In this document: positions 8,636-17,605 of the stretch, piece by piece | Layout: every line of letters starts with the position of its first letter | Position numbering within the stretch: the stretch's first letter is position 1 | Assembly (NCBI RefSeq): GCF_029223585.1 | Contig: NZ_CP119424.1 | Location: forward strand, 372,001-436,000 | DNA: 64,000 bases | Direction: 5' to 3' | Origin: Photobacterium sp. DA100 | GTDB lineage: Bacteria; Pseudomonadota; Gammaproteobacteria; Enterobacterales; Vibrionaceae | Translations under genes and position numbers: made by a program | Notes under the pieces: generated by a model | The model's database searches: none | Told to the model about the DNA's origin: nothing | Seen by the model: only the letters and a program-made list of their open reading frames with translations

Positions 8636-9892
8636 ATGGAATTCTTTCGCTTTTTAATGAACGACGTGCTGGCCGAGCCAGCCGTCCTGGTCGGTCTGAT
8701 AGCGCTTATCGGTCTGATTGCCCAGCAAAAACCAGTGACCGAGTGTATCAAGGGTACGGTCAAGACCATTATGGGTTTTGTGATCCTGGGGGCCGGTGCG
8801 GGACTGGTTGTCACCTCTCTGGGCGATTTCTCTGCCATCTTTACCGAAGCATTCGGTATTTCCGGGGTAGTACCTAATAACGAAGCCATTGTGTCGATTG
8901 CTCAGGAAGCCTTCGGCAAAGAGATGGCGATGATCATGTTCTTCGCCATGCTGGTGAATATCCTGATCGCCCGTTTCACGCCTTGGAAATTTATCTTCCT
9001 GACCGGCCACCACACCCTGTTCATGTCGATGATGGTGGCTGCGATTCTGTCGTCGAGTGGCATGAGTGGTGTGCCGCTGATTGTTCTTGGCTCGCTGGTC
9101 GTTGGTTTTGTGATGGTGCTGTTCCCAGCCATTGCCCATAAGTACATGAAGCAGGTGACAGGCTCTGATGATGTGGCCATTGGCCATTTTTCCACCATGT
9201 CGTATGTGCTGGCGGGGTTCATCGGTAGCAAATTTGGTAACAAAGAGCACTCTACCGAAGATATGGATGTGCCAAAGAGCTTGTTGTTCTTGCGTGATAC
9301 GCCGGTGGCGATCTCCTTCACCATGAGTATCATCTTCTTGATCACCTGTTTGTTTGCTGGTGGTGATTTTGTCCGTGAAGTGAGTGGTGGCAAGCACTGG
9401 TTCATGTTCTCGCTGATGCAGTCAATCACATTTGCAGCCGGTGTTTACGTTATCCTTCAGGGTGTGCGTATGGTTATCGCTGAAATCGTACCGGCATTCA
9501 AAGGGATCTCTGACAAGCTGGTACCTAATGCCAAACCTGCGCTTGATTGCCCGGTGGTGTTCCCATATGCACCAAACGCGGTTTTGGTTGGCTTCCTATC
9601 CAGCTTCACTGCCGGCCTGTTCGGTATGTTCCTGCTCTACATCATGGGGCTGACAGTCATTATCCCGGGGGTGGTACCGCACTTCTTCGTTGGCGCTGCT
9701 GCAGGGGTATTCGGCAACGCAACCGGTGGCCGCCGAGGTGCAATGCTGGGTGCGTTTGCCCAAGGCCTATTGATTACCTTCCTACCGGTATTCTTGCTGC
9801 CGGTACTGGGTGACCTTGGCTTTGCCAATACTACCTTCAGTGATGCTGACTTTGGTATCGTCGGTATCTTGCTAGGTCTGATTGTCCGCTAA
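8636..9892 (+). CDS. PTS EIIC, ascorbate type (UlaA-like)
   Basis: Inner-membrane sugar-translocating subunit, 418 residues, about ten hydrophobic helices. It belongs to the SgaT/UlaA family. Recognisable segments are VLVGLIALIGLIAQQK near the start, FLTGHHTLFMS near 121 and PYAPNAVLVGF near 307. It is some 45 residues shorter than E. coli UlaA (465). No ascorbate-catabolic genes (UlaD, UlaE, UlaF, UlaG) are adjacent, so the substrate may not be ascorbate. Control is probably by the divergent GntR-type LacI repressor. Confidence 0.88.
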   Translation: MEFFRFLMNDVLAEPAVLVGLIALIGLIAQQKPVTECIKGTVKTIMGFVILGAGAGLVVTSLGDFSAIFTEAFGISGVVPNNEAIVSIAQEAFGKEMAMIMFFAMLVNILIARFTPWKFIFLTGHHTLFMSMMVAAILSSSGMSGVPLIVLGSLVVGFVMVLFPAIAHKYMKQVTGSDDVAIGHFSTMSYVLAGFIGSKFGNKEHSTEDMDVPKSLLFLRDTPVAISFTMSIIFLITCLFAGGDFVREVSGGKHWFMFSLMQSITFAAGVYVILQGVRMVIAEIVPAFKGISDKLVPNAKPALDCPVVFPYAPNAVLVGFLSSFTAGLFGMFLLYIMGLTVIIPGVVPHFFVGAAAGVFGNATGGRRGAMLGAFAQGLLITFLPVFLLPVLGDLGFANTTFSDADFGIVGILLGLIVR

Positions 9893-9924
9893 TCACGCCT
9901 GATAGAGGCGATTTCTATAAATGC

Positions 9925-9960
9925 AAAGAGCCCGCAACCTCATTGGTCGCGGGCTCTTTT
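9925..9960 (+). terminator. Rho-independent terminator of the PTS operon
   Basis: AAAGAGCCCGC and GCGGGCTCTTT form an 11-bp perfect stem (extended by AACC/GGTC) followed by TTTT, 32 bp after the EIIC stop. Confidence 0.9.
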
Positions 9961-10224
9961 GTATCTGCAACATACCACGTTAGCTCTAATTGGTTCTAAC
10001 GGCTGACGACGAAAAATCCACGGCTTGTTTGATTGTCAAACTATGATCTTGAGCTGAAACTGACATTAAGTATCATCGGTTTACGTTGGCTTACGTACCT
10101 AGACAGTGGTTTACCTATTTCGTATTAGATTAAACATTCAACGGATGTGTCTTACCTAAGTAATTGAGTTGAAAATTATTTGGCAAGTGAATGCCAGTGG
10201 CGCTCAAAATTTCTAGGAATGATT
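9961..10224. other. Non-coding stretch before the EamA gene
   Basis: I see no convincing gene, repeat or RNA here. It is AT-rich near the right end and presumably carries the promoter of the transporter gene that follows. Confidence 0.5.
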
Positions 10225-11178
10225 ATGAGAACGAAATATATCGTACCCATGCTGTTTTTATCTGTGTGTTTAATATGGGGAACAACCTGGTTTGCGATGG
10301 AAGTCGCAGTAACTACAATCCCGCCGATCATGGCGACAGGGCTGCGCTTTCTGATTGCCGCCCCATTGCTGGTAGCGCTTGCCAAGTATTTCGAGCAGCC
10401 GTTGTTATTTCCTAAGGGGCGCGGTTACTGGGTGCCGATAGTTGCGGTGTTCTACTTTGCACTTCCCTTCACCCTGATGATTTTTGGCGAGCAATATATC
10501 TCATCTGGACTGGCGGCAATTATTTTTGCCAATATGCCTATCGTCGTCATGTTGGCCTCTTTTGTATTCTTGCGACTCAGGTTAGTACCCCACCAGTTGC
10601 TGGGCTTGCTGTTGGCGGCCATCAGCCTGAGTTGGATTCTGGTCAATGAAATGGCGATAGGGGGAACAAGCTACGCAATTGGGATAGGCGCTTTGTCCGG
10701 CGCGGTGATCATCCATGCAGTGATGTATGTCATGGTGCAAAAGCACTGTAAAGATATTCCGGTATTGACCTACAATGCGCTCCCTTGCCTATTGGCTTCT
10801 GTTCTTTTGCTGTTCGTCTCGGGTTTGGTAGAAAGCGTCGATATGTCTGGATTTGCTATATCATCCTTGGCCGCGGTCGTCTTTTTGGGCGTTGTAGCCA
10901 GTGTCGGGGGGATTGTGGCCTACTTTAAATTGAATCAGGTGTCGACGCCATTTACTGCATCCTTGTGTTTCTTTATTTTCCCTATCGTGGCCTTGTTGAT
11001 TTCTGCTGCGGTCAATAACAGTGGAATTGGTTTGCAGTCTATGCTTCTGTTAGCGCCACTGTTTATGGGGATCCTACTGTCGAAAGCAGAGCCGGCATTA
11101 TGGCGAAAAGGTTGGAGAAAGTTGACGGTTAGGCCGGTGAAGAAATGTCCGGCTTGCCTGGCCGAAGAGCTAGTTTAG
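10225..11178 (+). CDS. EamA/DMT-family transporter
   Basis: A 317-residue inner-membrane protein with about ten hydrophobic helices in two repeated EamA halves. The first half carries SVCLIWGTTWFAMEVAV and PPIMATGLRFLIAAPLL, which are typical of drug/metabolite exporters. Members export amino acids or other metabolites; the substrate here cannot be told. The ATG at 10225 has AGGA six bases upstream; an ATG two codons earlier and a TTG at 10180 are alternatives. The C-terminus has an unusual cytoplasmic KKCPACLAEE tail. Confidence 0.85.
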   Translation: MRTKYIVPMLFLSVCLIWGTTWFAMEVAVTTIPPIMATGLRFLIAAPLLVALAKYFEQPLLFPKGRGYWVPIVAVFYFALPFTLMIFGEQYISSGLAAIIFANMPIVVMLASFVFLRLRLVPHQLLGLLLAAISLSWILVNEMAIGGTSYAIGIGALSGAVIIHAVMYVMVQKHCKDIPVLTYNALPCLLASVLLLFVSGLVESVDMSGFAISSLAAVVFLGVVASVGGIVAYFKLNQVSTPFTASLCFFIFPIVALLISAAVNNSGIGLQSMLLLAPLFMGILLSKAEPALWRKGWRKLTVRPVKKCPACLAEELV

Positions 11179-11216
11179 CGCGTCACAATAGCTTCAAAAC
11201 TGTTGGGCTTAGGCAT

Positions 11217-11246
11217 AAAAAGGCGGGAGGTATACCTCCCGCTTTA
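11217..11246. terminator. Bidirectional terminator
   Basis: GCGGGAGGTATACCTCCCGC at 11223-11242 is a perfect 20-base palindrome flanked by A-rich DNA on the left and CTTTAT on the right. Read on the minus strand it is followed by CTTTTT, so it best serves the yihW-like gene but can also end the EamA gene. Confidence 0.8.
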
Positions 11247-11276
11247 TCATTATCTGTGGGCTAATTGTAGCTAATC

Positions 11277-12050
11277 TTAATGTGCTAAGGCCGGCTCACA
11301 CACTTTAACTTCGGTCTCTCCTTGTTTCGCCACACTTTCAAGGTTGGCGCTCAATGGTTGGTCCGTGAACAAATAGGTGGCTTCCTTGATATGGCCTAGC
11401 TCGATTGATCCTTTCGGAATGAATTTCGACGAGTCCAGCGCGATGATGACATGGCGCGCTGATTTCATTACTGTCTGGGTGATCACCGTTTCGTTCAAAT
11501 CGTATTCCAGCAACGTCCCGTCCACATCCATCGATGCCGCACTGGTGATCAGGTAGTCGAAACGGAAGTGAGAGATGAAATCCAATGCTTCGGTCCCGAC
11601 GATACCGCCGTTAAACGCTTTGATCTTGCCACTGGGGATTAGCACATCAATGCTTTTGTTGTTATGCAATACGTTGGCAACACGTAAGCTGTTGGTAATG
11701 ACCTGGAGGTTTTTCTTATCTGCAAGGTGGCTGGCTATAACCTCGGCTGTGGTGCCGATGGTAATGAACACCGTTGATCCATCTGGGATCAGGTCGGCAA
11801 TCGCCTTGCCAATAGCATGCTTTTGCTCGGTTGCAGATACCTTACGGACTTCATAGTCCAGGTTGGTTTTACTGGCCGGGGAGCTTGCCCCGCCATGGTG
11901 ACGGATCACTAAGCGCTCTTCGCTGAGCTTTTTGATATCCCTGCGAATAGTTTGCGTAGATACGTCAAGCTTTTCAGCCAGCTCTTCTACGGTGTAATAG
12001 CCCTTGTCTATTACAAGTTTTATCAGTTTGTCTTGTCTTGGATTCGTCAC
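11277..12050 (-). CDS. yihW: DeoR-family regulator, YihW/CsqR-like
   Basis: A 257-residue DeoR-type repressor. The N-terminus NPRQDKLIKLVIDKGYYTVEELAEKLDVS leads into the helix-turn-helix STQTIRRDIKKLSEE and RHHGGA. The C-terminal sugar-phosphate sensor has FITIGTTAEVI, ITNSLRVANVLHNN and GGIVGTEAL. This closely resembles E. coli YihW (CsqR), the repressor of the sulfoquinovose genes that is relieved by sulfoquinovose-pathway compounds. It lies 29 bp after the kinase gene in the same direction, so the two form an operon, divergent from the yihU-like gene. Confidence 0.9.
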   Translation of the reverse strand: MTNPRQDKLIKLVIDKGYYTVEELAEKLDVSTQTIRRDIKKLSEERLVIRHHGGASSPASKTNLDYEVRKVSATEQKHAIGKAIADLIPDGSTVFITIGTTAEVIASHLADKKNLQVITNSLRVANVLHNNKSIDVLIPSGKIKAFNGGIVGTEALDFISHFRFDYLITSAASMDVDGTLLEYDLNETVITQTVMKSARHVIIALDSSKFIPKGSIELGHIKEATYLFTDQPLSANLESVAKQGETEVKVCEPALAH

Positions 12051-12079
12051 GTTAAACCCTTTACCGCTTATAGTTACCG

Positions 12080-12970
12080 CTATTTATTATGTAGTTGGCT
12101 ATCCACTTCCGATCTTGTCGGAATGCCTTCTCGACCACCGCGCTTTGTACATTTTATTGCGGCGACAGTGTTTGAAAAAATCACCGATTTACGTGCTGGC
12201 ATCGCTTCAGCAACAGCGACTGCCAATGCACCGTGAAAGACATCACCCGCTCCGGTGGTATCGACAACGTCGACTTTGACACCTGGCTGGTGGCAGAGTT
12301 CTCCACTTTCGAACCAGTAACAGCCTTTTGAGCCGACTGTCACATATACTTTGCCTTTTGTCCGTTTCTGAGCGATTTTGAGTCCTTCTATTGGATCACT
12401 GCTTCCGGTGAACTTTTCAAGGCCCGGTTCAGAGAATGCCACATGGTCGGCCAGTTTGACCAGATCATCGATGGCATCCGGTGTGATATCTGCGTCCAAT
12501 ACCGAAGGTATGTTGTACTTTTTGGCTTGCTCGAGGGCGTATTTTGCCCCTTCTACCCACCTTACATCTGTGAGTACTGTCTTATAGATAGAAAAATCAA
12601 TTAATTCAAGTGGTTTTGTATCACGTTTTAAAGACGTATCTTGATAGTTGATGATCATTCGCTCGCCTTCGTCATCGACAAGCACAGCAGAGAACGCCGA
12701 TGAGGCATCAGCAATTTTCACGACTTTATCGACATTCACATTGTAGCCAGCTAACTCGGTCAGCATGGTATCTGCGATGGCGTCTTGGCCAACACGACCA
12801 ATAAAATCAACATCGTGGCCTAACTTTGCGACCGCAACGGCGGCTGTTGCTGCCGGCCCGCCGCCTACTTCGAAGTAATCCTTGGCGACAAATTTACCAC
12901 CTTGGGTCGGCAGGCTGTCTATTCGCTGGATCCTATCAAGTACCGTAATTCCTAAACACGCAATAGTCAT
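12080..12970 (-). CDS. yihV: 6-deoxy-6-sulfofructose kinase, YihV-like
   Basis: A PfkB-family kinase of 296 residues that should phosphorylate 6-deoxy-6-sulfofructose at C1 in sulfoglycolysis. It shows VGGGPAATAAVAVAKLG at 35-51 and the catalytic DTTGAGD at 237-243 (Asp243). Asn108 in IINY and Arg137 in DVRW line up with E. coli YihV Asn109 and Arg138, which are reported to contact the sulfonate. The C-terminal AIKCTKRGGREGIP also matches YihV. It is divergent from the sulfolactaldehyde reductase gene across a 224-bp control region. Confidence 0.92.
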   Translation of the reverse strand: MTIACLGITVLDRIQRIDSLPTQGGKFVAKDYFEVGGGPAATAAVAVAKLGHDVDFIGRVGQDAIADTMLTELAGYNVNVDKVVKIADASSAFSAVLVDDEGERMIINYQDTSLKRDTKPLELIDFSIYKTVLTDVRWVEGAKYALEQAKKYNIPSVLDADITPDAIDDLVKLADHVAFSEPGLEKFTGSSDPIEGLKIAQKRTKGKVYVTVGSKGCYWFESGELCHQPGVKVDVVDTTGAGDVFHGALAVAVAEAMPARKSVIFSNTVAAIKCTKRGGREGIPTRSEVDSQLHNK

Positions 12971-13082
12971 AGTTATTCTCTTATTTAAATCCGTTGTCTG
13001 ACGTTATTGGCAATGCACTCACTAAGTACATCCTTATATCCACAGTATATCCATTATTGACAAAATGATTGGGATAGTAATC

Positions 13083-13142
13083 ACAAAACAACTTAAAACG
13101 ACAAAAAACAACAAAATGTGACATTTGTTGTGGTTGTTTTGT
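13083..13142. promoter_or_regulatory. Candidate operator between yihV and yihU
   Basis: ACAAAACAAC at 13083-13092 is repeated inverted as GTTGTTTTGT at 13133-13142, with further ACAAAAAACAAC at 13101-13112 in between. The 12,971-13,194 gap between the divergent kinase and reductase genes holds no gene. Multiple AC-rich repeats are usual for DeoR-family sites, so YihW binding here is likely, but it is inference. Confidence 0.5.
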
Positions 13143-13194
13143 TTCTTAATGTTTATATTGATTGCAAATCAACAGCGAGAGTAAGGATAAATAC

Positions 13195-14088
13195 ATGTCA
13201 TCAATTGGTTTTATCGGATTAGGACAAATGGGCAGCCCAATGGCGCTGAATCTTATCAAGGGCGGGCACTCACTGCGTGTTTTCGATATCAATACATCAG
13301 CTGTTGAGGCACTTGTTGAGCAGGGCGCGACAGCGGCAAGCTCTCCGGCCGATGCGGCACTGGATGCCGAATTTGTTGTAACCATGCTGCCAAATGGCAC
13401 TCTGGTAAAAAACGTTCTGTTCGGTGAGTCAGGCATTGTTGAGTCGCTAGATAAGAATGCACTGCTAATCGATATGTCGACTATTCATCCGTTTGAAACC
13501 GATGCGCTGATTAAGCAGATGAGTGACAAAGGCTTCTCGATGATGGAAGCGCCGGTAGGGCGCACTTCAGACCATGCAGTGAAAGGGGAGCTGCTGATCC
13601 TTGCTGGTGGTACCCAAGAGCAAATCGCGCGCGCACAGCCACTGTTTGACTGTATGGGCTCAGAGACGGTTGATGCTGGTGGTGCGGGTAAAGGTATCCG
13701 AGTCAAGATCATCAATAACTACATGAGTATTGCGCTTAACGCACTCTCTGCAGAAGCTGCGACGTTGTCAGAAGCGATTGGCCTTGAATTTGAAACGGCG
13801 CTTGAAGTAATGAGCGGCACACCTGCAGGCAAAGGCCACTTTACAACGACATGGCCAGGCAAAGTCCTTGCCGGCGACTTGTCACCAGCCTTTATGGTTG
13901 ATCTTGCGCACAAAGACTTGGGTATTGCCTTGGATCTCGCCAACCAGGTGAATGTGCCTATGCCCTGCGGCGCGGCATCGCGTGAACTGTACAGCATCAC
14001 CCGTGCTGCCGGTCGTGGTCGCCAGGACTGGACATCAGTGTTTGAGCAGCTACGCGTAACATCTGGCCTGGAAGCTAAAATCAAATAA
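13195..14088 (+). CDS. yihU: Sulfolactaldehyde reductase, YihU-like
   Basis: A beta-hydroxyacid dehydrogenase of 297 residues that should reduce 3-sulfolactaldehyde to dihydroxypropanesulfonate with NADH, the final step of sulfo-EMP glycolysis. The Rossmann motif [13 protein letters not shown] is at 5-17 and the catalytic lysine is Lys171. Arg123 (VGRTS), Asn174 and Ser178 (NNYMS) keep exactly the numbering of the E. coli YihU residues reported to bind the sulfonate. The ATG at 13195 follows AAGGATAAAT; an in-frame start at 13162 is rejected because it only adds a non-homologous leader. Confidence 0.94.
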   Translation: MSSIGFIGLGQMGSPMALNLIKGGHSLRVFDINTSAVEALVEQGATAASSPADAALDAEFVVTMLPNGTLVKNVLFGESGIVESLDKNALLIDMSTIHPFETDALIKQMSDKGFSMMEAPVGRTSDHAVKGELLILAGGTQEQIARAQPLFDCMGSETVDAGGAGKGIRVKIINNYMSIALNALSAEAATLSEAIGLEFETALEVMSGTPAGKGHFTTTWPGKVLAGDLSPAFMVDLAHKDLGIALDLANQVNVPMPCGAASRELYSITRAAGRGRQDWTSVFEQLRVTSGLEAKIK

Positions 14089-14107
14089 AAAAACCAAGGA
14101 CAATAAC

Positions 14108-15169
14108 GTGAAACTAACCAGTGAAAGCTGGGGTGAAGTTGAAGGTCAATCGCAACCCGTCAAGTTGTTCACCCTCGAAAATAGCCAGGGCATGAAAGTC
14201 CAAGTCACCAATTACGGCTGTATTGTTACGTCGATAACAACGCCTGATCGTGACGGTCAACTTGCTGAAGTGGTATTAGGCTATGAGAGCCTTGAGCGAT
14301 ACTTAGAAGGACATCCATTTTTCGGTGCCATTGCTGGTCGCTATGCCAACCGGATCAAAGATGGACGCTACGAATTGGACGGCGAGGTATTCCAGTTGGA
14401 AACCAATGAGCCACCCACGGCACAGCACATTCATGGTGGTAGCAAAGGGTTTGACAAGTATGTGTGGGACTTCGCCGTAGAGCAGCAACATGAGGCGGTT
14501 TACCTTCATTTCAGCCGGGTATCACCGGATGGGGAGTCTGGCTATGGCGGTACTTTGCATGTAACTCATACGATTGGGCTGGATGAGCATAACCAGTTGC
14601 ACTTCAACTTCAAAGCGACAACGGATAAGCCAACGGTGGTTAACTTGGTCAACCATAGTTACTACAACCTTGGCGGGCATGATTCGGGCTTGGTGGACGG
14701 GCATGAATTGACGCTTTACGCCGATTTCTATACGCCGGTGAACGAGAATATGATCCCGACTGGCGAAATCCTTGTCGTTAAAGGAACAGGGCTCGATTTT
14801 ACCTTGCCGGTGGAAATCCGCGATAACAAGGGCAAGGTGCCGGGTGGCACATTTGACCACAACTTTGTGATCAACCAAAAGCGAAAGCTGGGGGAATATG
14901 CCTATGCCGCTGAGCTTTATGAGCCACTGACTGGCCGAGTGATGACAGTGCTGACGACTCAGCCTGGAGTCCAGTTTTATAACGGGGCTAAATTGTCGAA
15001 CAAAGCTTGGTTTGGCCGTAATGGCTACAAGTATGAATCGTTCGATGGGCTATGTCTTGAGACTCAGCATTTCCCGGACAGTCCGAACCAACCACATTTC
15101 CCGAATGTGCGTTTAAACCCCGGTGAAGTGTTTGAAGAGAAAACCATCCACCGCTTCTCCGTGAAATAA
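14108..15169 (+). CDS. Aldose 1-epimerase (mutarotase)
   Basis: A galactose-mutarotase-fold enzyme of 353 residues that interconverts alpha and beta sugar anomers. The family motifs are seen: GRYANRIKDGRYELDG near 77, the HIHGGSKGFDK region near 107, NHSYYNLGGH near 182 and LCLETQHFPDSPN near 316, the last containing the catalytic Glu. It is longer than E. coli YihR (308) and nearer GalM in length, but its place between the yihU-like and permease genes points to sulfoquinovose as substrate. A GTG start at 14108 follows AAGGACAATAAC. Confidence 0.85.
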   Translation: MKLTSESWGEVEGQSQPVKLFTLENSQGMKVQVTNYGCIVTSITTPDRDGQLAEVVLGYESLERYLEGHPFFGAIAGRYANRIKDGRYELDGEVFQLETNEPPTAQHIHGGSKGFDKYVWDFAVEQQHEAVYLHFSRVSPDGESGYGGTLHVTHTIGLDEHNQLHFNFKATTDKPTVVNLVNHSYYNLGGHDSGLVDGHELTLYADFYTPVNENMIPTGEILVVKGTGLDFTLPVEIRDNKGKVPGGTFDHNFVINQKRKLGEYAYAAELYEPLTGRVMTVLTTQPGVQFYNGAKLSNKAWFGRNGYKYESFDGLCLETQHFPDSPNQPHFPNVRLNPGEVFEEKTIHRFSVK

Positions 15170-15243
15170 AGCTTCTCCGTGAAGTAAACCATCTGCCAAT
15201 AACGTCGTAGGGGCGGGCCATCGCCCCTAATCAGGAATTAAAT

Positions 15244-15984
15244 ATGGATATGACCGTAGTTTTGGTCTCCCTGATCATTGCATTAGGGGGCTTTACACAA
15301 GGCTTGACCGGATTTGGCTTGGCTCTTGTGTCTGTTCCACTGCTTTCTATGGTGGTAGATGCAAAAATGGCAGTGCCTATTGCTGGTATTTTTGGTTGGC
15401 TAGTAACCTTTCCAATCGTTTGGAAAATGCGCCACGCTATTCAATACAAAGCTGGCCTGATCCTTGTCGCTGGGTCACTGCCTGCCTCCTTTGTTGGTGC
15501 CAAGCTATTGGCCAGCCTGCCGTCACAATACATTCTCATCACCATGGGGATTGTACTGATTGTCTCGAGTATCCACTCGATGCGAAGCAGCAAACCCGCC
15601 TTTTCAAAGACCTCAGTGCCTGTCACTGTCGGGACGGGGTTTGCCTCTGGCGTACTGGGGGCCAGTGTGGGCGAAGCTGGGCCTCCAGTGATTGCGTATA
15701 CATCCATGCAGCCGTGGACTGCTGATCAAGCTAAATCAACGCTGGTGTTCTTTTTCATGCTGCAGATGATTGGCGCCATTGCCAGCTTCTGGAATGAAGG
15801 GCTCTTTACCCCGGATGTAAACAGCCTGGTTGCTTCTGCAATGCCTGCATTTCTTGTGGGGATGACCGGCGGCATGGTGGGATACCACTTCCTGCAGAAA
15901 TATAAGATCAACTACCACCATATTGTACACGGCCTGCTTTTGGTCATCGGTTGTGTACTAGTGCTCAAGAATGTCATTTTTTGA
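15244..15984 (+). CDS. TSUP/TauE-family permease, probable sulfonate exporter
   Basis: A 246-residue inner-membrane protein with about seven to eight hydrophobic helices. GGFTQGLTGFGLALVSVPLL at the start and ASGVLGASVGEAGPPVIAY in the middle are the twin signatures of the TSUP (TauE/SafE) family. Members export sulfite, sulfoacetate and related anions. In a sulfo-EMP cluster the end product dihydroxypropanesulfonate must leave the cell, so that role is likely. It lies 75 bp after the epimerase gene and 93 bp before yihS. Confidence 0.85.
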   Translation: MDMTVVLVSLIIALGGFTQGLTGFGLALVSVPLLSMVVDAKMAVPIAGIFGWLVTFPIVWKMRHAIQYKAGLILVAGSLPASFVGAKLLASLPSQYILITMGIVLIVSSIHSMRSSKPAFSKTSVPVTVGTGFASGVLGASVGEAGPPVIAYTSMQPWTADQAKSTLVFFFMLQMIGAIASFWNEGLFTPDVNSLVASAMPAFLVGMTGGMVGYHFLQKYKINYHHIVHGLLLVIGCVLVLKNVIF

Positions 15985-15995
15985 TTGTTTTTGTC

Positions 15996-16044
15996 GAAAA
16001 GTGATAGATAACTAACAGAATTGAACGCTGCTGCCTGCTAATTT
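15996..16044 (+). promoter_or_regulatory. Leader repeat, copy 1 (before yihS)
   Basis: A roughly 48-base sequence starting GAAAAGTGATAGATAACTAAC and ending CTGCCTGCTAATTT is found again, about 80 percent alike by eye, upstream of the aldolase gene at 17513-17560. Both copies are preceded by GTTTTTGT and lie 35-45 bp before the start codons. A shared promoter or operator for the pathway regulator is likely. Confidence 0.55.
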
Positions 16045-16077
16045 CAGTAGCAAAAGAAAATAACGAGGAAACACTTC

Positions 16078-17328
16078 ATGAAATGGATTAATACCCGATC
16101 TCATAACTCTTGGCTAGAAACAGAAACCGATCGAATCTTTGAATTCGGCAGAAAATCGGTCGTACCAAACGGTTTTGGCTGGGTTGGTAACAACGGCAAC
16201 ATTCGTGAAGAGATGGGCACTCGCCTGTGGATCACTGCACGCATGCTGCACTGTTATTCGCTGGCTGCACTGATGGGGCGTCCTGGTGCTTACGATCTGG
16301 TTGAGCATGGTATCGCGGCATTAGAAGGTCCTTTGAAAGATAACACTCACGGTGGTTGGTATGCGACTATCGATAATGAGGGTAGCGGTATTGTTGACGC
16401 GTCCAAGCAGGGTTACCAGCACTGTTTCGTTCTGCTGGGTGCAGCCAGTGCGGTGACGACAGGCCACCCGCGTGCCCAGGCGCTGCTGGATGAAGCCATC
16501 AACGTGTATGAGAACCATTTCTGGTGTGAAGAAAAGCAGATGTGTTTCGAGTCTTGGGATGATACCTTCTCAGAGACGGAAGACTACCGCGGTGGTAATG
16601 CCGCGATGCACTCTGTTGAAGCTTTCCTGATTGTTTACGATGTGACGAAAGACCAAAAGTGGCTAGATCGTGCCCTGCATATCACTGAGTTTATGATCAA
16701 CAAGACGGCAAAATCGCTCAACTACCGCGTCAACGAGCACTTTGACTCAGACTGGAACCCGCTACCAGACTACAACAAAGAAACCCCAGCCAGCCACTTC
16801 CGCGCATACGGCGGCACCCCTGGCCACTGGATCGAGTGGGGCCGTCTGATCTGCCACCTACGCGCCACATTGCTTGCAATCGGTGCCGAGTGTCCGGATT
16901 GGCTATTGGAAGATGCTATCGGTCTGTTTGATGCCACTGTGCGTGATGCATGGTCGGTCGATGGTGCGCCAGGCTTTGTTTATTCCGTTGATTGGGACGG
17001 CAAACCGGTTGTGCGTGAACGTATTCGTTGGGCGCCAGTGGAAGCGATCGGTACCGCTTATGCGCTGTACACAGTTACAGGGGACGAAAAGTACCAAGAG
17101 TACTACCGTACCTGGTGGGATTACTGTCGCACTTACCTGATTGATTACGAAGGTTGTTCTTGGTGGCAGGAATTGGATACCAATAACCAAGCAGGAACCA
17201 GCAAAGTGTGGGATGGCAAGCAAGATATCTACCATCTAATGCATTGCCTGGTGATCCCTCGTCTACCTCTGACTCCGGGCTTGGCGCCCGCTCTGGCTGC
17301 AGGCTTGCTGGATAAGAATATGGACTAA
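16078..17328 (+). CDS. yihS: Sulfoquinovose isomerase, YihS-like
   Basis: An N-acylglucosamine 2-epimerase-family enzyme of 416 residues that converts sulfoquinovose to 6-deoxy-6-sulfofructose (and sulforhamnose). The whole chain resembles E. coli YihS (413) almost residue for residue in long stretches, for example [35 protein letters not shown] and [20 protein letters not shown]. Active-site Arg55, His178, His250 and His386 correspond to YihS Arg55, His176, His248 and His383. AACGAGGAAACACTTC precedes the ATG. This gene is the strongest single marker of sulfoquinovose use here. Confidence 0.95.
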   Translation: MKWINTRSHNSWLETETDRIFEFGRKSVVPNGFGWVGNNGNIREEMGTRLWITARMLHCYSLAALMGRPGAYDLVEHGIAALEGPLKDNTHGGWYATIDNEGSGIVDASKQGYQHCFVLLGAASAVTTGHPRAQALLDEAINVYENHFWCEEKQMCFESWDDTFSETEDYRGGNAAMHSVEAFLIVYDVTKDQKWLDRALHITEFMINKTAKSLNYRVNEHFDSDWNPLPDYNKETPASHFRAYGGTPGHWIEWGRLICHLRATLLAIGAECPDWLLEDAIGLFDATVRDAWSVDGAPGFVYSVDWDGKPVVRERIRWAPVEAIGTAYALYTVTGDEKYQEYYRTWWDYCRTYLIDYEGCSWWQELDTNNQAGTSKVWDGKQDIYHLMHCLVIPRLPLTPGLAPALAAGLLDKNMD

Positions 17329-17370
17329 TGCCTTAAAACTACTACCCTCTGACTTGTAGTTTTATGCATA

Positions 17371-17404
17371 AAGATGACAGCTTTCGGGCTGTCATCTTTT
17401 TTTG
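17371..17404 (+). terminator. Rho-independent terminator after yihS
   Basis: AAGATGACAGC and GCTGTCATCTT form an 11-bp stem with a short loop, followed by a run of T. It separates the yihU-yihS unit from the aldolase gene, which then needs its own promoter. Confidence 0.9.
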
Positions 17405-17512
17405 TCTCTACCTTCTGCAATGCTTGCTGACGTTATCTTCCCTTAAATGAAATAAGATGTGCTCTAGCACTCATTTTTGTCTATTTGTGTCTGTTTTTGT
17501 ATCTTCTTGTTG

Positions 17513-17560
17513 GAAAGTGATACGTAACTAACAGAAATGAACCGTTCTGCCTGTTACTTT
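17513..17560 (+). promoter_or_regulatory. Leader repeat, copy 2 (before the aldolase)
   Basis: GAAAGTGATACGTAACTAAC through CTGCCTGTTACTTT matches the leader at 15996-16044. Since a terminator lies upstream, this copy must be near or part of the promoter that drives the aldolase gene. Confidence 0.55.
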
Positions 17561-17605
17561 ATTTACAACAACGAACAAACAAGTGAACAAAGAGGAACAC
17601 TTAAC

